From positions 1 to 64,000 of the forward strand of contig CAJTKX010000002.1 of NCBI GenBank assembly GCA_910577055.1: DNA of 64,000 nt, in the 5' to 3' direction. Below the pieces are notes generated by a model, which saw only the letters and a list, made by a program, of their open reading frames with translations, ran no database searches and was not told the origin of the DNA. How positions within the stretch are numbered: the stretch's first letter is position 1; every line of letters starts with the position of its first letter. Below are positions 49,239 through 58,570 of the stretch, one piece after another. The position numbers and the translations under genes are program-made. Source of the DNA: an uncultured Christensenella sp. (lineage in GTDB: Bacteria > Bacillota > Clostridia > Christensenellales > Borkfalkiaceae).

Positions 49239-50309
49239 TTATACGGCGGAATATCTGTTGCCCCCGATACGAACTATTAACCCCTTAATTTCCAACTTAG
49301 ACAAATCGGGAATCAAGCGGAAAGGCAACGTCCCCAACTTTTCGGCAAGCTCTGTAACGAAAGCCTCGCCAAGTTCGCGTATTGCGCAAAGAAGATTTTC
49401 TTCGTCCTTTGAAAGCTCCGCCCCGTCTTGCGGTTTAAAGTCTAAACCAAAATATCCGAATATGTCAAGTGTATTTTCGATAAGAGTTGCGCCCTCTTTT
49501 ATCAATCCGTTGCAGCCCTCGCCCGAGGTAACCCCGATATTATACGGAAAAGCAAACACCTCTCGGTTAAAAGCGTTTGCGTATGCCGCGGTTATCAGCG
49601 CGCCGCTCTTTTTGCGCGCGGATACCACCAAAACTCCCTTTGAAAGCCCCGCGATTATTCTGTTTCGAATGGGGAACAAATGCTTTTGCGGCGAAGTTTC
49701 GGGCGGGTGCTCGGTAATAATCAAACCGCGCTTTTCTACTTTTTCGATAAGCTGTTTATTGCTTGCGGGATAAAAATATCTAAACCCGTACGCCAAAACC
49801 GAAATTACCTTGCCGCTTTCAAGCGCGCCCTCTAACGCGGCGGTATCTGCGCCCTCCGCAATGCCCGAAACCACGGTAAAGTGGTTTGTAAGCTCTTTTG
49901 AAATTTTTTTACACTCGGTCAGCGCGTGAGTAAGCGTACTTCTTGAACCGACGACGGAGAAACACTCCGTTTTCAAAAGGCTTAAATTGCCTTTACAGTA
50001 CAAAACTATCGGCGGGGTGTCTATATGCCTTAACCCCTCGGGATAATTTTCGGAAAAGCAGGTTACACAGCTTATGCCCAAAAATTCAAGGTCGGATAAA
50101 ATTTCTTCGCGGTATTCGGGGTCGTAAAAATCAGACTTCACTTTATTATATACGCCGTGGGAAAGACTTTTAATCAGACTTTTTTTATAATTCACGAAAT
50201 CGGGCGTCGACGAGGTCAAATCGGAAAGCATCTCTCGTTTTTGGTTGTAAGAAAGCTCGCTAAACGAGCAAAGCGTTATTAAATTTATTTCTTCATCGGT
50301 GTAGTTCAA
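49239..50309 (-). CDS. dprA: DNA processing protein DprA
   Basis: 356 residues: an N-terminal helical domain, then the Rossmann-like core with VVGSRSTL, VSGIAEGADTAA and NRIIAGLSKGVLVVSA, and a C-terminal winged helix (about 300-356). DprA loads RecA on incoming single-stranded DNA. It overlaps comM by four bases. Presence with comM suggests a competence or recombination role, but no com uptake genes are in the window. Confidence 0.94.
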   Translation of the reverse strand: MNYTDEEINLITLCSFSELSYNQKREMLSDLTSSTPDFVNYKKSLIKSLSHGVYNKVKSDFYDPEYREEILSDLEFLGISCVTCFSENYPEGLRHIDTPPIVLYCKGNLSLLKTECFSVVGSRSTLTHALTECKKISKELTNHFTVVSGIAEGADTAALEGALESGKVISVLAYGFRYFYPASNKQLIEKVEKRGLIITEHPPETSPQKHLFPIRNRIIAGLSKGVLVVSARKKSGALITAAYANAFNREVFAFPYNIGVTSGEGCNGLIKEGATLIENTLDIFGYFGLDFKPQDGAELSKDEENLLCAIRELGEAFVTELAEKLGTLPFRLIPDLSKLEIKGLIVRIGGNRYSAV

Positions 50310-51826
50310 TTTTTTACTTCGTAGCTTCGATAGGAAGCCGCCTCCAAAACGTGCTCGGGCTTAATTTCTTCGGATAAATCCAAGTCGGCAATAGTCCGCG
50401 CAACCTTGATTATCCGCGACCTCGCACGCGCGGAAAGCCGAAGGGCCTCGAACGCGGCACGCAAGATTTCCTCGCACTCGGGCGAAAGACGGCAATATTT
50501 TTTAAGCTGCTTTTCGCCCATTCCCGCGTTGACAAGGTTAGTCTCATCCTCGAAACGTACCCTCTGCACGGCGCGCGCCCGCTCTACCCTTTCCTTTATG
50601 GCGGCGCTTGTTTCCTCGTTTCCGTCACCGGCCAAATCTTCGTATTTGACTCCGTCCACCTCTACTTGCAAATCTATTCTGTCCAAAAGCGGACCCGAAA
50701 TTTTACTTCTGTATTTCTGTATCTGCGAAGGAGTGCAAGTGCAATCGGAATAAGCCGAGCCGTAGTTGCCGCAAGGGCAAGGGTTCATGCTTGCGCAGAG
50801 AATAAAGTCGGCGGGGAACGTCACCGCCCCGCCCGAACGCGCAACGGTTATAACTCTGTCTTCGAGGGGTTGGCGGAGCGATTCGAGAGTTCTTCTCGAA
50901 TATTCGGGCAGCTCGTCCAAAAACAGCACGCCCTTGTGCGCCATAGAAATTTCGCCCGGGTGGACCTTAACGTTACCGCCGCCGCAAAGGGCGACTACCG
51001 TCGCGGTGTGGTGCGGAGTTCTGAACGGACGGAGAGAAACTATTCCCTCTTCGGTAAGACAGCCCGCAACCGAGTGAATTTTCGTAACCTCTAACGCCTC
51101 GTCGAACGTCAAATCCGGCATAATTGTGGGGATACACCGCGCAAGCATTGTTTTGCCCGTGCCGGGAGGTCCCGCCAAAAGTATATTGTGCCCGCCCGCG
51201 ACGGCGATTTCCAAAGCGCGCTTGGCAATTTTTTGCCCGCGGACGAGGGATAAGTCGCAATCGTATTTTTTATCGCTTACAGAAGCTTTAAAACTGCGCT
51301 GAGCGACGGGTTGAAAGCCGATTTCGCCCGTGAGAAACCCTACCACTTCTTTTAAGTTGTTTAGCGCGTATACGGTCAAGCCCTCAATAAAGCTTGCCTC
51401 GTTTGCGTTTGCCGCGGGAACAACGAAACGGGTGTAGCCCTTTGCCTTTGCGGAAATAAGTATGGGAAGTATGCCCGCAACGGGTCGCAACGCGCCGTCA
51501 AGCGCAAGCTCGCCCAAAAATACGGTATCGCCCGCGTTTGCAAGTTGGTCGCTTGCAATCAAAACGCTTACGGCAATAGGCAAATCGTACTGCGTGCCCT
51601 CTTTCCTAATATCAGCCGGAGCAAGATTTATCGTAATTTTATTAACGGGAAATTTCAGCGCGCTATTCTTTATAGCCGAGCGTACGCGCTCCTTGCTTTC
51701 TTTTACCGCCGCGTCGGGGAGTCCGACCAAATCGAAGGAAACCATACCCTTGTTTATGTCGGTTTCCACCTCGACGGGAACGCCTTCAAGCCCGCAAAGC
51801 GCAAAGCTTGTTACTTTGGATAACAT
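50306..51826 (-). CDS. comM: YifB/ComM family Mg-chelatase-like AAA+ ATPase
   Basis: 506 residues. N-terminal ChlI-type/Lon-like domain (about 1-170), AAA+ core with GPPGTGKTMLARCIP (about 216-230), the family signature CASMNPCPCGNYG, and a C-terminal helical lid. In Vibrio and Haemophilus, ComM is a branch-migration helicase acting in natural transformation. The C-terminal region includes the usual arginine fingers. It is directly upstream of dprA. Confidence 0.93.
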   Translation of the reverse strand: MLSKVTSFALCGLEGVPVEVETDINKGMVSFDLVGLPDAAVKESKERVRSAIKNSALKFPVNKITINLAPADIRKEGTQYDLPIAVSVLIASDQLANAGDTVFLGELALDGALRPVAGILPILISAKAKGYTRFVVPAANANEASFIEGLTVYALNNLKEVVGFLTGEIGFQPVAQRSFKASVSDKKYDCDLSLVRGQKIAKRALEIAVAGGHNILLAGPPGTGKTMLARCIPTIMPDLTFDEALEVTKIHSVAGCLTEEGIVSLRPFRTPHHTATVVALCGGGNVKVHPGEISMAHKGVLFLDELPEYSRRTLESLRQPLEDRVITVARSGGAVTFPADFILCASMNPCPCGNYGSAYSDCTCTPSQIQKYRSKISGPLLDRIDLQVEVDGVKYEDLAGDGNEETSAAIKERVERARAVQRVRFEDETNLVNAGMGEKQLKKYCRLSPECEEILRAAFEALRLSARARSRIIKVARTIADLDLSEEIKPEHVLEAASYRSYEVKN

Positions 51827-51846
51827 AAAAACCTCTTAGGTAAATT

Positions 51847-51875
51847 AAAAGCTCCCGCGCGCAACGGGAGCTTTT
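51847..51875. terminator. terminator after rplS
   Basis: 11-bp stem AAAAGCTCCCG/CGGGAGCTTTT (51847-51857, 51865-51875) followed on the minus strand by a T-run. Confidence 0.9.
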
Positions 51876-51880
51876 TTTAA

Positions 51881-52225
51881 TTATTTTATTTCCGCTATCT
51901 TTGCAGCCTTACCGGTCAACCCGCGCAAGTAGTAAAGTTTTGCGCGTCTTACCTTACCGCGCTTAACTACGGCTATCGACGCAATCTTGGGGGAATGCAA
52001 GGGGAAAGTTCTTTCTACGCCGACGCCGAAAGAAAGTCTTCTTACGGTGAAGCTTTCTCTTATGCCGCCGTGCTTTTTGGCGATAACTACGCCTTCGAAG
52101 TTCTGAATTCTTTCCTTTGTTCCCTCAATAACCTTGAAACCGACTTTAACCGTGTCGCCCACGTTAAATACGGGCAATTCCTTTTTCATGCCTTCGTTTT
52201 CAATGGCTTCAACTAAACCTTTCAT
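51881..52225 (-). CDS. rplS: 50S ribosomal protein L19
   Basis: 114 residues, standard length. Signature regions: FNVGDTVKVGFKVIEG, RIQNFEGVVIAKK and RKAKLYYLR-type end (here RRAKLYYLRG). In Bacillus rplS follows trmD. Here it has moved downstream past the rbgA-rnhB-yraN genes and has its own promoter and terminator. Confidence 0.97.
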   Translation of the reverse strand: MKGLVEAIENEGMKKELPVFNVGDTVKVGFKVIEGTKERIQNFEGVVIAKKHGGIRESFTVRRLSFGVGVERTFPLHSPKIASIAVVKRGKVRRAKLYYLRGLTGKAAKIAEIK

Positions 52226-52294
52226 AATAAACCTCCGTGTATTTAAGACATTCTTGCTTTGCTTTAAGCAGAGGACTGTCCGAAGTCGAAATTA

Positions 52295-52323
52295 ATATTA
52301 ACAAATAAAAAACAAAAACGCAA
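52295..52323 (-). promoter_or_regulatory. rplS promoter and leader
   Basis: TTGCGT (52318-52323), 17-bp spacer, TAATAT (52295-52300). The leader of about 63 nt contains repeats of GCTTAAAGCAAAGC and may fold; Bacillota often have an L19 leader motif here. The rest of the gap up to 52400 shows no feature. Confidence 0.6.
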
Positions 52324-52400
52324 CTCATTTTAGGGGGTGTGTCGCAATTTTCACAAAACTATTTGCGCCGTTTCGTTATACATATAATGTATAGTAAAAA

Positions 52401-53027
52401 TTAAATGATTTTGCTGTATCCGTAAGAATTTACTACGGCGTCCACCTTAACGCCGCGTTTGCATAATGGACAGTCCACGGACGAATTGGAAGTATAGTCG
52501 GGAACGTCTTCAAGCCCGAAAAGCTTGTAAACGGGAACGCCGCACTCGAAGTCGCCGCCGAAAACGTTTGCAACCGCAACGGGGATGCCGCCGTAATAGC
52601 GGATTCCCTCCACCACGCTGTTTACGTCCTTACCCGTCGTAGCGGAAGCGGTTAAAAGCATAACGCGCTTGTTCTTGACGTATGATAGGAAGTTGTCGCG
52701 CAACAAAAGCTTGTCGTTTGAAATTTCGGGAGAGATGACCGAAATATCCTGCCCCTTGTTAATGTGAGTGTGCGAAAGGTAGTGCGCAATGAACGATCCG
52801 ACCATCTTCATTCTGTCAAGCGTTATAATCGTGTCCACGGGCGTTGCGCCAAACGCGTCGCAAAAAAGCTTTGCCGTAGCTTTGGAAGCGTTAAGCTCCG
52901 ATTTGACCTTTGTCATATCCACGCAGTAGTTAACGTGCGAGTGACGGGTTGCAAAGTGCCCGGGTATTACCCTTATGCACACGTCGCGGGTGGCTTTCGA
53001 AAAAATATCGTAAGCTCTTTTTTCCAT
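52401..53027 (-). CDS. phosphoribosyltransferase-like protein
   Basis: 208 residues with a type I PRTase fold resembling orotate PRTase. The segment that should bind PRPP reads RVMLLTASATTGKDV; the usual acidic pair before TTG (as in DDVxTTG) is replaced by TASAT. A C-terminal C-x2-C (DCPLCKRG) could bind zinc. It may act on an unusual base or be a regulator. It has a strong AGGAGGT ribosome site and lies downstream of yraN. Confidence 0.65.
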   Translation of the reverse strand: MEKRAYDIFSKATRDVCIRVIPGHFATRHSHVNYCVDMTKVKSELNASKATAKLFCDAFGATPVDTIITLDRMKMVGSFIAHYLSHTHINKGQDISVISPEISNDKLLLRDNFLSYVKNKRVMLLTASATTGKDVNSVVEGIRYYGGIPVAVANVFGGDFECGVPVYKLFGLEDVPDYTSNSSVDCPLCKRGVKVDAVVNSYGYSKII

Positions 53028-53043
53028 AGTTGACCTCCTATAT

Positions 53044-53400
53044 TTACGCAGTGAAAGCGTTTTCTATGTGGTTTAGTTCGCCCTTAAATATCTCTATTAT
53101 ATCGAAGCGCACGGTAAAATCCGTTTCTTTACCGTAAAAATAATAGTTTGCCCCCCGAATATATTTGAGTTTCCTACTATTTTGCACCGCTTCGGCGGGG
53201 GTGCCGAACTGATCGGAAAGTCGGGTTTTGACCTCGATAAAAGCGATAACTTCCCCCTTTCGGGCGATGATATCCACTTCCCCGAAAGGGTTGCGCCAAT
53301 TCGTTTCCAATATACGCCAGCCTTGCGCTTTTAAATAGGCTTGGGCTTGTTTTTCGCCTTGCTTTCCCAATTTTATGTTTTTGATTTTTAACGTTGCCAT
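53044..53400 (-). CDS. yraN: YraN family (UPF0102) endonuclease-fold protein
   Basis: 118 residues with the nuclease-like core EVDIIARKGEVIAFIEVKTR, the Holliday-resolvase-like E-D-ExK pattern (FGEVDIIA, then EVKT). Function unknown in the family. It overlaps rnhB by 13 bp, as in many bacteria. Confidence 0.94.
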   Translation of the reverse strand: MATLKIKNIKLGKQGEKQAQAYLKAQGWRILETNWRNPFGEVDIIARKGEVIAFIEVKTRLSDQFGTPAEAVQNSRKLKYIRGANYYFYGKETDFTVRFDIIEIFKGELNHIENAFTA

Positions 53401-53987
53401 TTTTTAGTGAAAGATTTGCGATGAATAGGGCACAGCCCCGCGCTTAAAATACCGTCGATATGCTTTTTGGTGCCGTAGCCCTTGTTTTCCGCAAAAGCGT
53501 ATTCGGGATAAACCGCGTCGTACTCGTCCATAAGGTTGTCACGGTACACCTTTGCCAAAATCGAAGCCGCGCCTATCGAATAGCTGTAATAGTCGCCCTT
53601 TACAATGCTTTTTTGTTGCGCTTGAATATCAAGCGTCATATTGCCGTCGGTGATGACGAAGTCGGGCTTGACTTCAAGGCTTTCAACCGCGTTTTTCATA
53701 CACAGTTTAGTAGCTTCCAAAATGTTTATTGAGTCGATAACTTGCGGTTCAACGCGACATATGGCGTAGGCAATGGCTTTTTCGGAGATTTTTTCCGCAA
53801 GACAAGCGCGTTTTTTCGGGGTCAGTTTTTTACTGTCGTCTACCCCCTCGATAATGTCGTCAAGCGGCATAATTACCGCCGCGCAAACCACGGGTCCCGC
53901 AAGAGGGCCGCGTCCAACTTCGTCAACGCCGCATATATATTTAAAGCCTACGTCCGTAAGCTCTCTTTCATATTTCAGCTTGTCCAT
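53388..53987 (-). CDS. rnhB: ribonuclease HII
   Basis: 199 residues. The catalytic DEDD residues begin in CGVDEVGRGPLAGPVV (Asp and Glu), with VITDGNM (Asp) and a later Asp in AKVYRDNLMDEYD. It removes RNA from RNA-DNA hybrids and single ribonucleotides. It abuts rbgA with no gap. Confidence 0.96.
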   Translation of the reverse strand: MDKLKYERELTDVGFKYICGVDEVGRGPLAGPVVCAAVIMPLDDIIEGVDDSKKLTPKKRACLAEKISEKAIAYAICRVEPQVIDSINILEATKLCMKNAVESLEVKPDFVITDGNMTLDIQAQQKSIVKGDYYSYSIGAASILAKVYRDNLMDEYDAVYPEYAFAENKGYGTKKHIDGILSAGLCPIHRKSFTKKWQR

Positions 53988-54842
53988 TTAAAATTTAAGT
54001 CCTTTTATATCGTCGGGCACGTCAAGCGTTATTCTGCCGAGCTTTCCCTTTCGGAAATCATCGATAACGGCGCGTTCGGCGCGCTCGTAATCATACTCGC
54101 GCCCACGCAGCAAAAATTGCCGCCTTTCGCACACTAATTCAAGCATATTAAGGGGTGTACCGCCTTCAATGCCGTATCTTTCAGTCAGCCTTTGGGGGTA
54201 TTTTTGATACAACTCTTCAAGTAGCGCAAGGGCTATATCGTCCATATCGAGGATATCGTCGTTGACGCTGCCTACAAAGGCAAGGTGGGTTGCAAGATAT
54301 TGATTCTCGAACGCGGGCGGCATAGTGCCGGGGGTGTCCAAAAGTTCGAAATTGCCGCACCTTATCCACTGCTTACCGCGGGTTACGCCCGCCTTGTCGC
54401 CCGTTTCCGCGCGCTTACCGCCGGCGAGCAAATTTATCAGCGTAGATTTGCCCGTATTCGGCACGCCCGCGACCATAAAGCGGAATACTTTGTTGTATCC
54501 TTTTTCAAGCGCACGTTCGCGCTTTTCGGCAACAAGTTTTTCAATTGCCCCCGTAATATCCCTTTTTGAACCCGCATTTACCGCGTTTATCTTAACGGCT
54601 TGCGCCCCCGCGTCTTTTATAAGCTTCAGCAAAAAGTCCGCGCGTTCGTCGGCTAAATCGCCCTTGTTTAAAACGTATAAAACGGGTTTGTTTTGTGCCA
54701 TTTTTTTTAACTTCGGGTTGAACGATGCGGCGGGACACCTTGCATCGAGCACGAAAATCACCCCGTCCACAAGCGAGAGATGCGTTTCCATCATTCGCAT
54801 CGCCTTGGTCATATGACCGGGGAACCACTGTATAGTTTTCAT
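53988..54842 (-). CDS. rbgA: ribosome biogenesis GTPase RbgA (YlqF)
   Basis: 284-residue circularly permuted GTPase: G4 NKGDL comes before G1 GVPNTGKSTLIN and G3 DTPGTMPP. The N-terminal WFPGHMTKAMRMM is diagnostic. It helps late 50S assembly. The gene is joined to trmD by a four-base overlap. Confidence 0.96.
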   Translation of the reverse strand: MKTIQWFPGHMTKAMRMMETHLSLVDGVIFVLDARCPAASFNPKLKKMAQNKPVLYVLNKGDLADERADFLLKLIKDAGAQAVKINAVNAGSKRDITGAIEKLVAEKRERALEKGYNKVFRFMVAGVPNTGKSTLINLLAGGKRAETGDKAGVTRGKQWIRCGNFELLDTPGTMPPAFENQYLATHLAFVGSVNDDILDMDDIALALLEELYQKYPQRLTERYGIEGGTPLNMLELVCERRQFLLRGREYDYERAERAVIDDFRKGKLGRITLDVPDDIKGLKF

Positions 54843-55516
54843 TTGTTTTCACCGTTTAAAAGGTCGGGGCGGCGGCTTAAAGTAAGCTTTTGCGCCTCTG
54901 CTTTTCTCCACTCGTCAATCTTTTTGTGGTCGCCCGATAAAAGCACTTCGGGCACTTTCAAGCCCTTGAACTCCGCGGGGCGCGTGTACTGCGGATATTC
55001 AAGTCCGCCGCCCGAAAAACTTTCGTCCACCAAAGAACCGTCTGAAATTACGCCGTCCACATAGCGCGCGACAGCGTCGCACACCACCATTGCGGGCAGC
55101 TCGCCGCCCGTCAAGACGTAATCGCCGATAGATATTTCCTCGTCGATATACAAATCGATAACGCGTTGGTCAACCCCCTCGTAGTGGCCGCAAAGCAAAA
55201 TAAGGTGTTCGTAGTTTAACAGCCCGAAAACCTTTTCTTGTTTGAAGGTTTCGCCCTTGGGGGAAAGGTAAATTCGCCGCGCCTTGCGCTCGGGGTCTAC
55301 CGCCTCTATTGCAGAGGCAATAGGCTGTGGCAACATAACCATTCCCGCGCCTCCGCCGAAGGGATAATCGTCGCACTTAAAATGCTTGTTTTCGGTAAAA
55401 TCGCGGATATTTACGATATCGATATTCAGTTTTCCCGAATTGACGGCTCTGCCGACGATACTCTCCTTTAAGGGCGCGAACATCTCGGGGAAGAGAGTTA
55501 GAACGGTGATTTTCAA
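54839..55516 (-). CDS. trmD: tRNA (guanine-37, N1)-methyltransferase
   Basis: 225 residues with the SPOUT knot: PFGGGAGMVMLPQPI and the SAM-binding LLCGHYEGVDQRV, followed by EISIGDYVLTGGELPA. It makes m1G37 to prevent frameshifting. It overlaps rimM by four bases. Confidence 0.97.
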   Translation of the reverse strand: MKITVLTLFPEMFAPLKESIVGRAVNSGKLNIDIVNIRDFTENKHFKCDDYPFGGGAGMVMLPQPIASAIEAVDPERKARRIYLSPKGETFKQEKVFGLLNYEHLILLCGHYEGVDQRVIDLYIDEEISIGDYVLTGGELPAMVVCDAVARYVDGVISDGSLVDESFSGGGLEYPQYTRPAEFKGLKVPEVLLSGDHKKIDEWRKAEAQKLTLSRRPDLLNGENK

Positions 55517-56010
55517 ACCGAAACTTCCTTAAATCTTTTCTTGTTGACGGTAATTTTCTTGTTTTGGATATCCACTTCCTCGATAACGCCGTCCGCCGCG
55601 GCAAAACTGAGTTCGCCTTTTGGCGTTTTAAGAGTGTAAATATCCGTCCTCGCGGGGGTGACGGAGACAACTTCGCCTATCTCCTCTCCCGCAGAAGTTA
55701 CGACGGCGCAGCCCGTTAAGTCCGCAATATAAAATCTGTCGTCCGGAAGGGGCGGCATATCGTCGCGTAGGGCTTCTATGTCCTTGCCGCGCAAAAGCTC
55801 GGCTGCGTTCCTATCGAACACGCCTTTTAACGATATATAGCCTATTTCGCCTTGGGCGCGCACGCCGAGTACGCCGTATTCCACGCCGTCTATATAAACG
55901 CGTTTTAAGCCCGTCAAATCTTCGGCGCTGTCGCACAGCGCCTTTATTTTTACTTCGCCGCGAATTCCTTGCGGTTTTAATACGGTTGCAACCGTCAGTT
56001 TATTATCCAT
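55513..56010 (-). CDS. rimM: 16S rRNA processing protein RimM
   Basis: 165 residues: N-terminal RimM barrel (TVATVLKPQGIRGEVKIKAL) and C-terminal PRC-barrel (FYIADLTGCAV). A maturation factor of the 30S head. It sits between khpA and trmD in the standard order. Confidence 0.95.
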   Translation of the reverse strand: MDNKLTVATVLKPQGIRGEVKIKALCDSAEDLTGLKRVYIDGVEYGVLGVRAQGEIGYISLKGVFDRNAAELLRGKDIEALRDDMPPLPDDRFYIADLTGCAVVTSAGEEIGEVVSVTPARTDIYTLKTPKGELSFAAADGVIEEVDIQNKKITVNKKRFKEVSV

Positions 56011-56060
56011 AAAATTTCCGTAATTGGTAAAAATCGCGCAACGAATTGCGCGATAATATA

Positions 56061-56312
56061 CTAATTTTGATTTTCTTTAATTTCAACCGCGTAGCGTTTG
56101 GAGCTGCGGGGCGTGGATGAAGAGACAAGCGTCCTTAAAGCCTTGGCAATTTTGCCTTGCTTGCCTATTACCTTGCCCATATCGCTTTCGTCAAGAAGAA
56201 CCGTTACCTCGATAACGCTTTCTTTTTCTTCTACTTCGTATTTGATACAGTCTTTTTTTTCGGCGAAAGTTTCAACCACATATTTAATTAAATCAAGAAT
56301 TTTTTCGTTCAT
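56061..56312 (-). CDS. khpA: KH-domain RNA-binding protein KhpA (YlqC)
   Basis: 83-residue single KH domain with the motif MGKVIGKQGKIAKALRTLV (GxxG loop GKQG). In Bacillota, KhpA binds RNA together with KhpB. It is placed between rpsP and rimM as in Bacillus. Confidence 0.95.
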   Translation of the reverse strand: MNEKILDLIKYVVETFAEKKDCIKYEVEEKESVIEVTVLLDESDMGKVIGKQGKIAKALRTLVSSSTPRSSKRYAVEIKENQN

Positions 56313-56366
56313 TATTTACTCCCTTTGGCGCGTTAGTTGAGGGATATATGCGCCCCAATTAAAAAA

Positions 56367-56663
56367 TTAGTCCTTTTTCTTCTTGTCGTTTGTCTTTGGT
56401 GCGGAAAGCTTAGTGCTCTGCTCCATAGCGCCGACTTTTACAAGGTAGCTTTTTACCGTTTCGGTGGGTTGAACTCCCTTTGCAAGCCAAGCCTTTGCCT
56501 TTTCAACGTCTATGTTGATTTCTGCGGGCGTTTTAAGGGGGTCAACGTAACCGATTTTGTCGATATACTCGCCCGAACGCGCTTTTCTCGAATCGATAAC
56601 CACTACACGGTAGAAAGGACTTTTCTTGTCGCCCATTCTCGTAAGTCTCATTTTAACTGCCAT
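56367..56663 (-). CDS. rpsP: 30S ribosomal protein S16
   Basis: 98 residues. Conserved start MAVKMRLTRMGDKKSPFYRV and VVIDSRKARSGEYI. The tail is lysine-rich (TNDKKKKD). It lies 42 bp after ffh. Confidence 0.97.
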   Translation of the reverse strand: MAVKMRLTRMGDKKSPFYRVVVIDSRKARSGEYIDKIGYVDPLKTPAEINIDVEKAKAWLAKGVQPTETVKSYLVKVGAMEQSTKLSAPKTNDKKKKD

Positions 56664-56704
56664 ATTTGTAAAACTCCTTAAATATAAATTATTATTGTCG
56701 TTAA

Positions 56705-58015
56705 TTAAAAAGGTAAGCGGCGTTTGCCGTTTTTAAGCTGTTTCATAAGCTGTTTTGTCTGCTCGAACTGCTTTAAAAGTTGGTTTATCTCTTGCACGCT
56801 TGTGCCGCTGCCCGAAGCAATCCGTTTTTTGCGCGAAGAATTAATTATTGCCGGCTCCACCCGTTCCCGCTTCGTCATAGACTGAATTATAGCTTTGGTG
56901 CGCTCTATCTTCTTTTCGTCGATATCCTCGGCTTTAACCTTACCGCCCATACCCGGCATCATCGAAAGCAACGCTTGCGCGCCGCCCATTTTCTTCATGC
57001 TTTCGAACTGAACAAGATAGTCCTCCAAAGTGAAGGTGTTTTCAAGCATCTTTTTCTGCATTGCCTTCGCTTGCTCTTCGGAAACAACCTCTTGCGCCTT
57101 TTCGATAAGCGTTAAAACGTCGCCCATACCCAAAATACGGGACGCCATTCTGTCGGGATAGAAAGGCTCTAAATCGGTCAATTTTTCGCCAACGCCTATA
57201 AACTTTATAGGTTTGCCCGTTACCGCCTTTATGGAAAGGCACGCGCCGCCGCGGGTATCGCCGTCAAGTTTGGTCAAAATAACGCCCGTAACTTCAAGCC
57301 GCTCGTTAAACGTCTTTGCTACGTTGACCGCTACTTGTCCCATCATACTGTCCACGGTAAGAAGTATTTCGCATACGTCAACCGTTTTTTTGATGTTTTC
57401 AAGCTCTTGCATCAACGGCTCGTCGATTTCAAGTCTGCCCGCAGTATCTATAATAACGGTGTCGTAACCCATCGAGCGGGCATGTTCAACCGCCTCTTTT
57501 GCCGTCTTTACGGGGTTTTGTGTGCCTTTTTCAAACACTTCGCAAGCAGCTTTGCCGCCTACGACTTTAAGCTGATTGATTGCCGCGGGGCGGTAAATGT
57601 CGCAACCGACCAATAGGGGCTTTTTGCCGTTCTTTTTCAAATTCACGGCAAGCTTGCCGCACATTGTCGTCTTGCCCGCGCCTTGCAAGCCGCACATCAT
57701 TATGACCGTGGGGGGCTTGGGGGAAATATTAAGCTTTTGATTGGTCGAACCCATCAGTTCGATAAGTTCTTCATTGACTATTTTAATAACTTGCTGAGCG
57801 GGGTTTAACGATTTTAAAATCTCTTGCCCGACAGCCTTTTCGGAAACCTCACGGCAAAATTCTTTTGCGACTTGAATATTTACGTCGGCTTCCAACAAAG
57901 CGACGCGAACCTCGCGCATAGCCGTTTTTATTTCAAGCTCGGTAAGCCTTCCGCGCTTTGTAAGCTTGGAAAATATATGGTTTAATCTGTCCGATAATGA
58001 TGAGAACGCGCCCAA
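56705..58015 (-). CDS. ffh: signal recognition particle GTPase Ffh
   Basis: 436 residues, NG domain plus Met-rich M domain. P-loop GLQGAGKTTMCGKLA (about 108-118), DTAGRLEID, TKLDGDTRGGA, and the M domain with MMPGMGG and KKRIASGSG (RNA binding). It targets membrane proteins co-translationally. It lies five bases downstream of ylxM. Confidence 0.97.
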   Translation of the reverse strand: MGAFSSLSDRLNHIFSKLTKRGRLTELEIKTAMREVRVALLEADVNIQVAKEFCREVSEKAVGQEILKSLNPAQQVIKIVNEELIELMGSTNQKLNISPKPPTVIMMCGLQGAGKTTMCGKLAVNLKKNGKKPLLVGCDIYRPAAINQLKVVGGKAACEVFEKGTQNPVKTAKEAVEHARSMGYDTVIIDTAGRLEIDEPLMQELENIKKTVDVCEILLTVDSMMGQVAVNVAKTFNERLEVTGVILTKLDGDTRGGACLSIKAVTGKPIKFIGVGEKLTDLEPFYPDRMASRILGMGDVLTLIEKAQEVVSEEQAKAMQKKMLENTFTLEDYLVQFESMKKMGGAQALLSMMPGMGGKVKAEDIDEKKIERTKAIIQSMTKRERVEPAIINSSRKKRIASGSGTSVQEINQLLKQFEQTKQLMKQLKNGKRRLPF

Positions 58016-58019
58016 AACT

Positions 58020-58370
58020 TTAATTATCCTTATTTACAATTTTTAAAAGTTCGTCTATTTTATCCGAGAATTCGGGGTGTTCGCTTTTAAACTTTATTGC
58101 CCAGTTGACCGCGTCGGTCGCAATAAACGACGCTTGCAAGCAAGCTTCTTTAAGCCTTTGGGAAAAGTGCAACTTTTCCTCATATTCTTCAAGCTGTTTT
58201 TTGCAAGTTTTCAAACATTCGGACGCGCCTTGGCGTGTTATGCCCTTTTCTTCGGCAATTTCCGAAAGAGTTAAATCCAAGTTGAAATACAAATCCGTAA
58301 TTTCTTGCTGATTGGGCGTCAAAAGCCCGCGGTAAATATCCCACAGCCCGATAAAAGAAACTTTGTCCAT
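58020..58370 (-). CDS. ylxM: YlxM family DNA-binding protein
   Basis: 116 residues of the sigma-70 region-4-like YlxM/p13 family. Helix-turn-helix: LTLSEIAEEKGITRQGASE. It is always next to ffh in Bacillota and is thought to modulate SRP. The predicted start of transcription is only about 9 bases before the ATG and no ribosome site is visible, so the leader is minimal. Confidence 0.92.
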   Translation of the reverse strand: MDKVSFIGLWDIYRGLLTPNQQEITDLYFNLDLTLSEIAEEKGITRQGASECLKTCKKQLEEYEEKLHFSQRLKEACLQASFIATDAVNWAIKFKSEHPEFSDKIDELLKIVNKDN

Positions 58371-58385
58371 AGTTTTTACCGTTTA

Positions 58386-58414
58386 ATTGTACAACCGTCG
58401 CGGCGGCTTGTCAA
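58386..58414 (-). promoter_or_regulatory. promoter of the ylxM-ffh-rpsP operon
   Basis: TTGACA (58409-58414), 17-bp spacer, TACAAT (58386-58391). Confidence 0.85.
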
Positions 58415-58515
58415 GTATTTTTACTTTACAATTAAATAAAATAATTTAACGGTTTTAACATAAATATTTATTTTTTAACAATTAAGCGCGCCGATTTTGC
58501 GTAAAACGGTTTAAA

Positions 58516-58553
58516 TTGACATCAATTTAACGATATGTTAAAATCTAACATAT
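58516..58553 (+). promoter_or_regulatory. promoter overlapped by a palindromic operator
   Basis: TTGACA (58516-58521), 17-bp spacer, TAAAAT (58539-58544). A perfect inverted repeat ATATGTTA (58533-58540) / TAACATAT (58546-58553) with a 5-base centre covers the -10 box and start site, the classic place for a repressor. Confidence 0.75.
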
Positions 58554-58570
58554 TAAGGGAGAAAATACTT

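Noticed and set aside
49239..51826. A complete DNA uptake system from the presence of dprA and comM
   Set aside because: Both genes are widespread in non-competent bacteria, and no com uptake genes are in the window.
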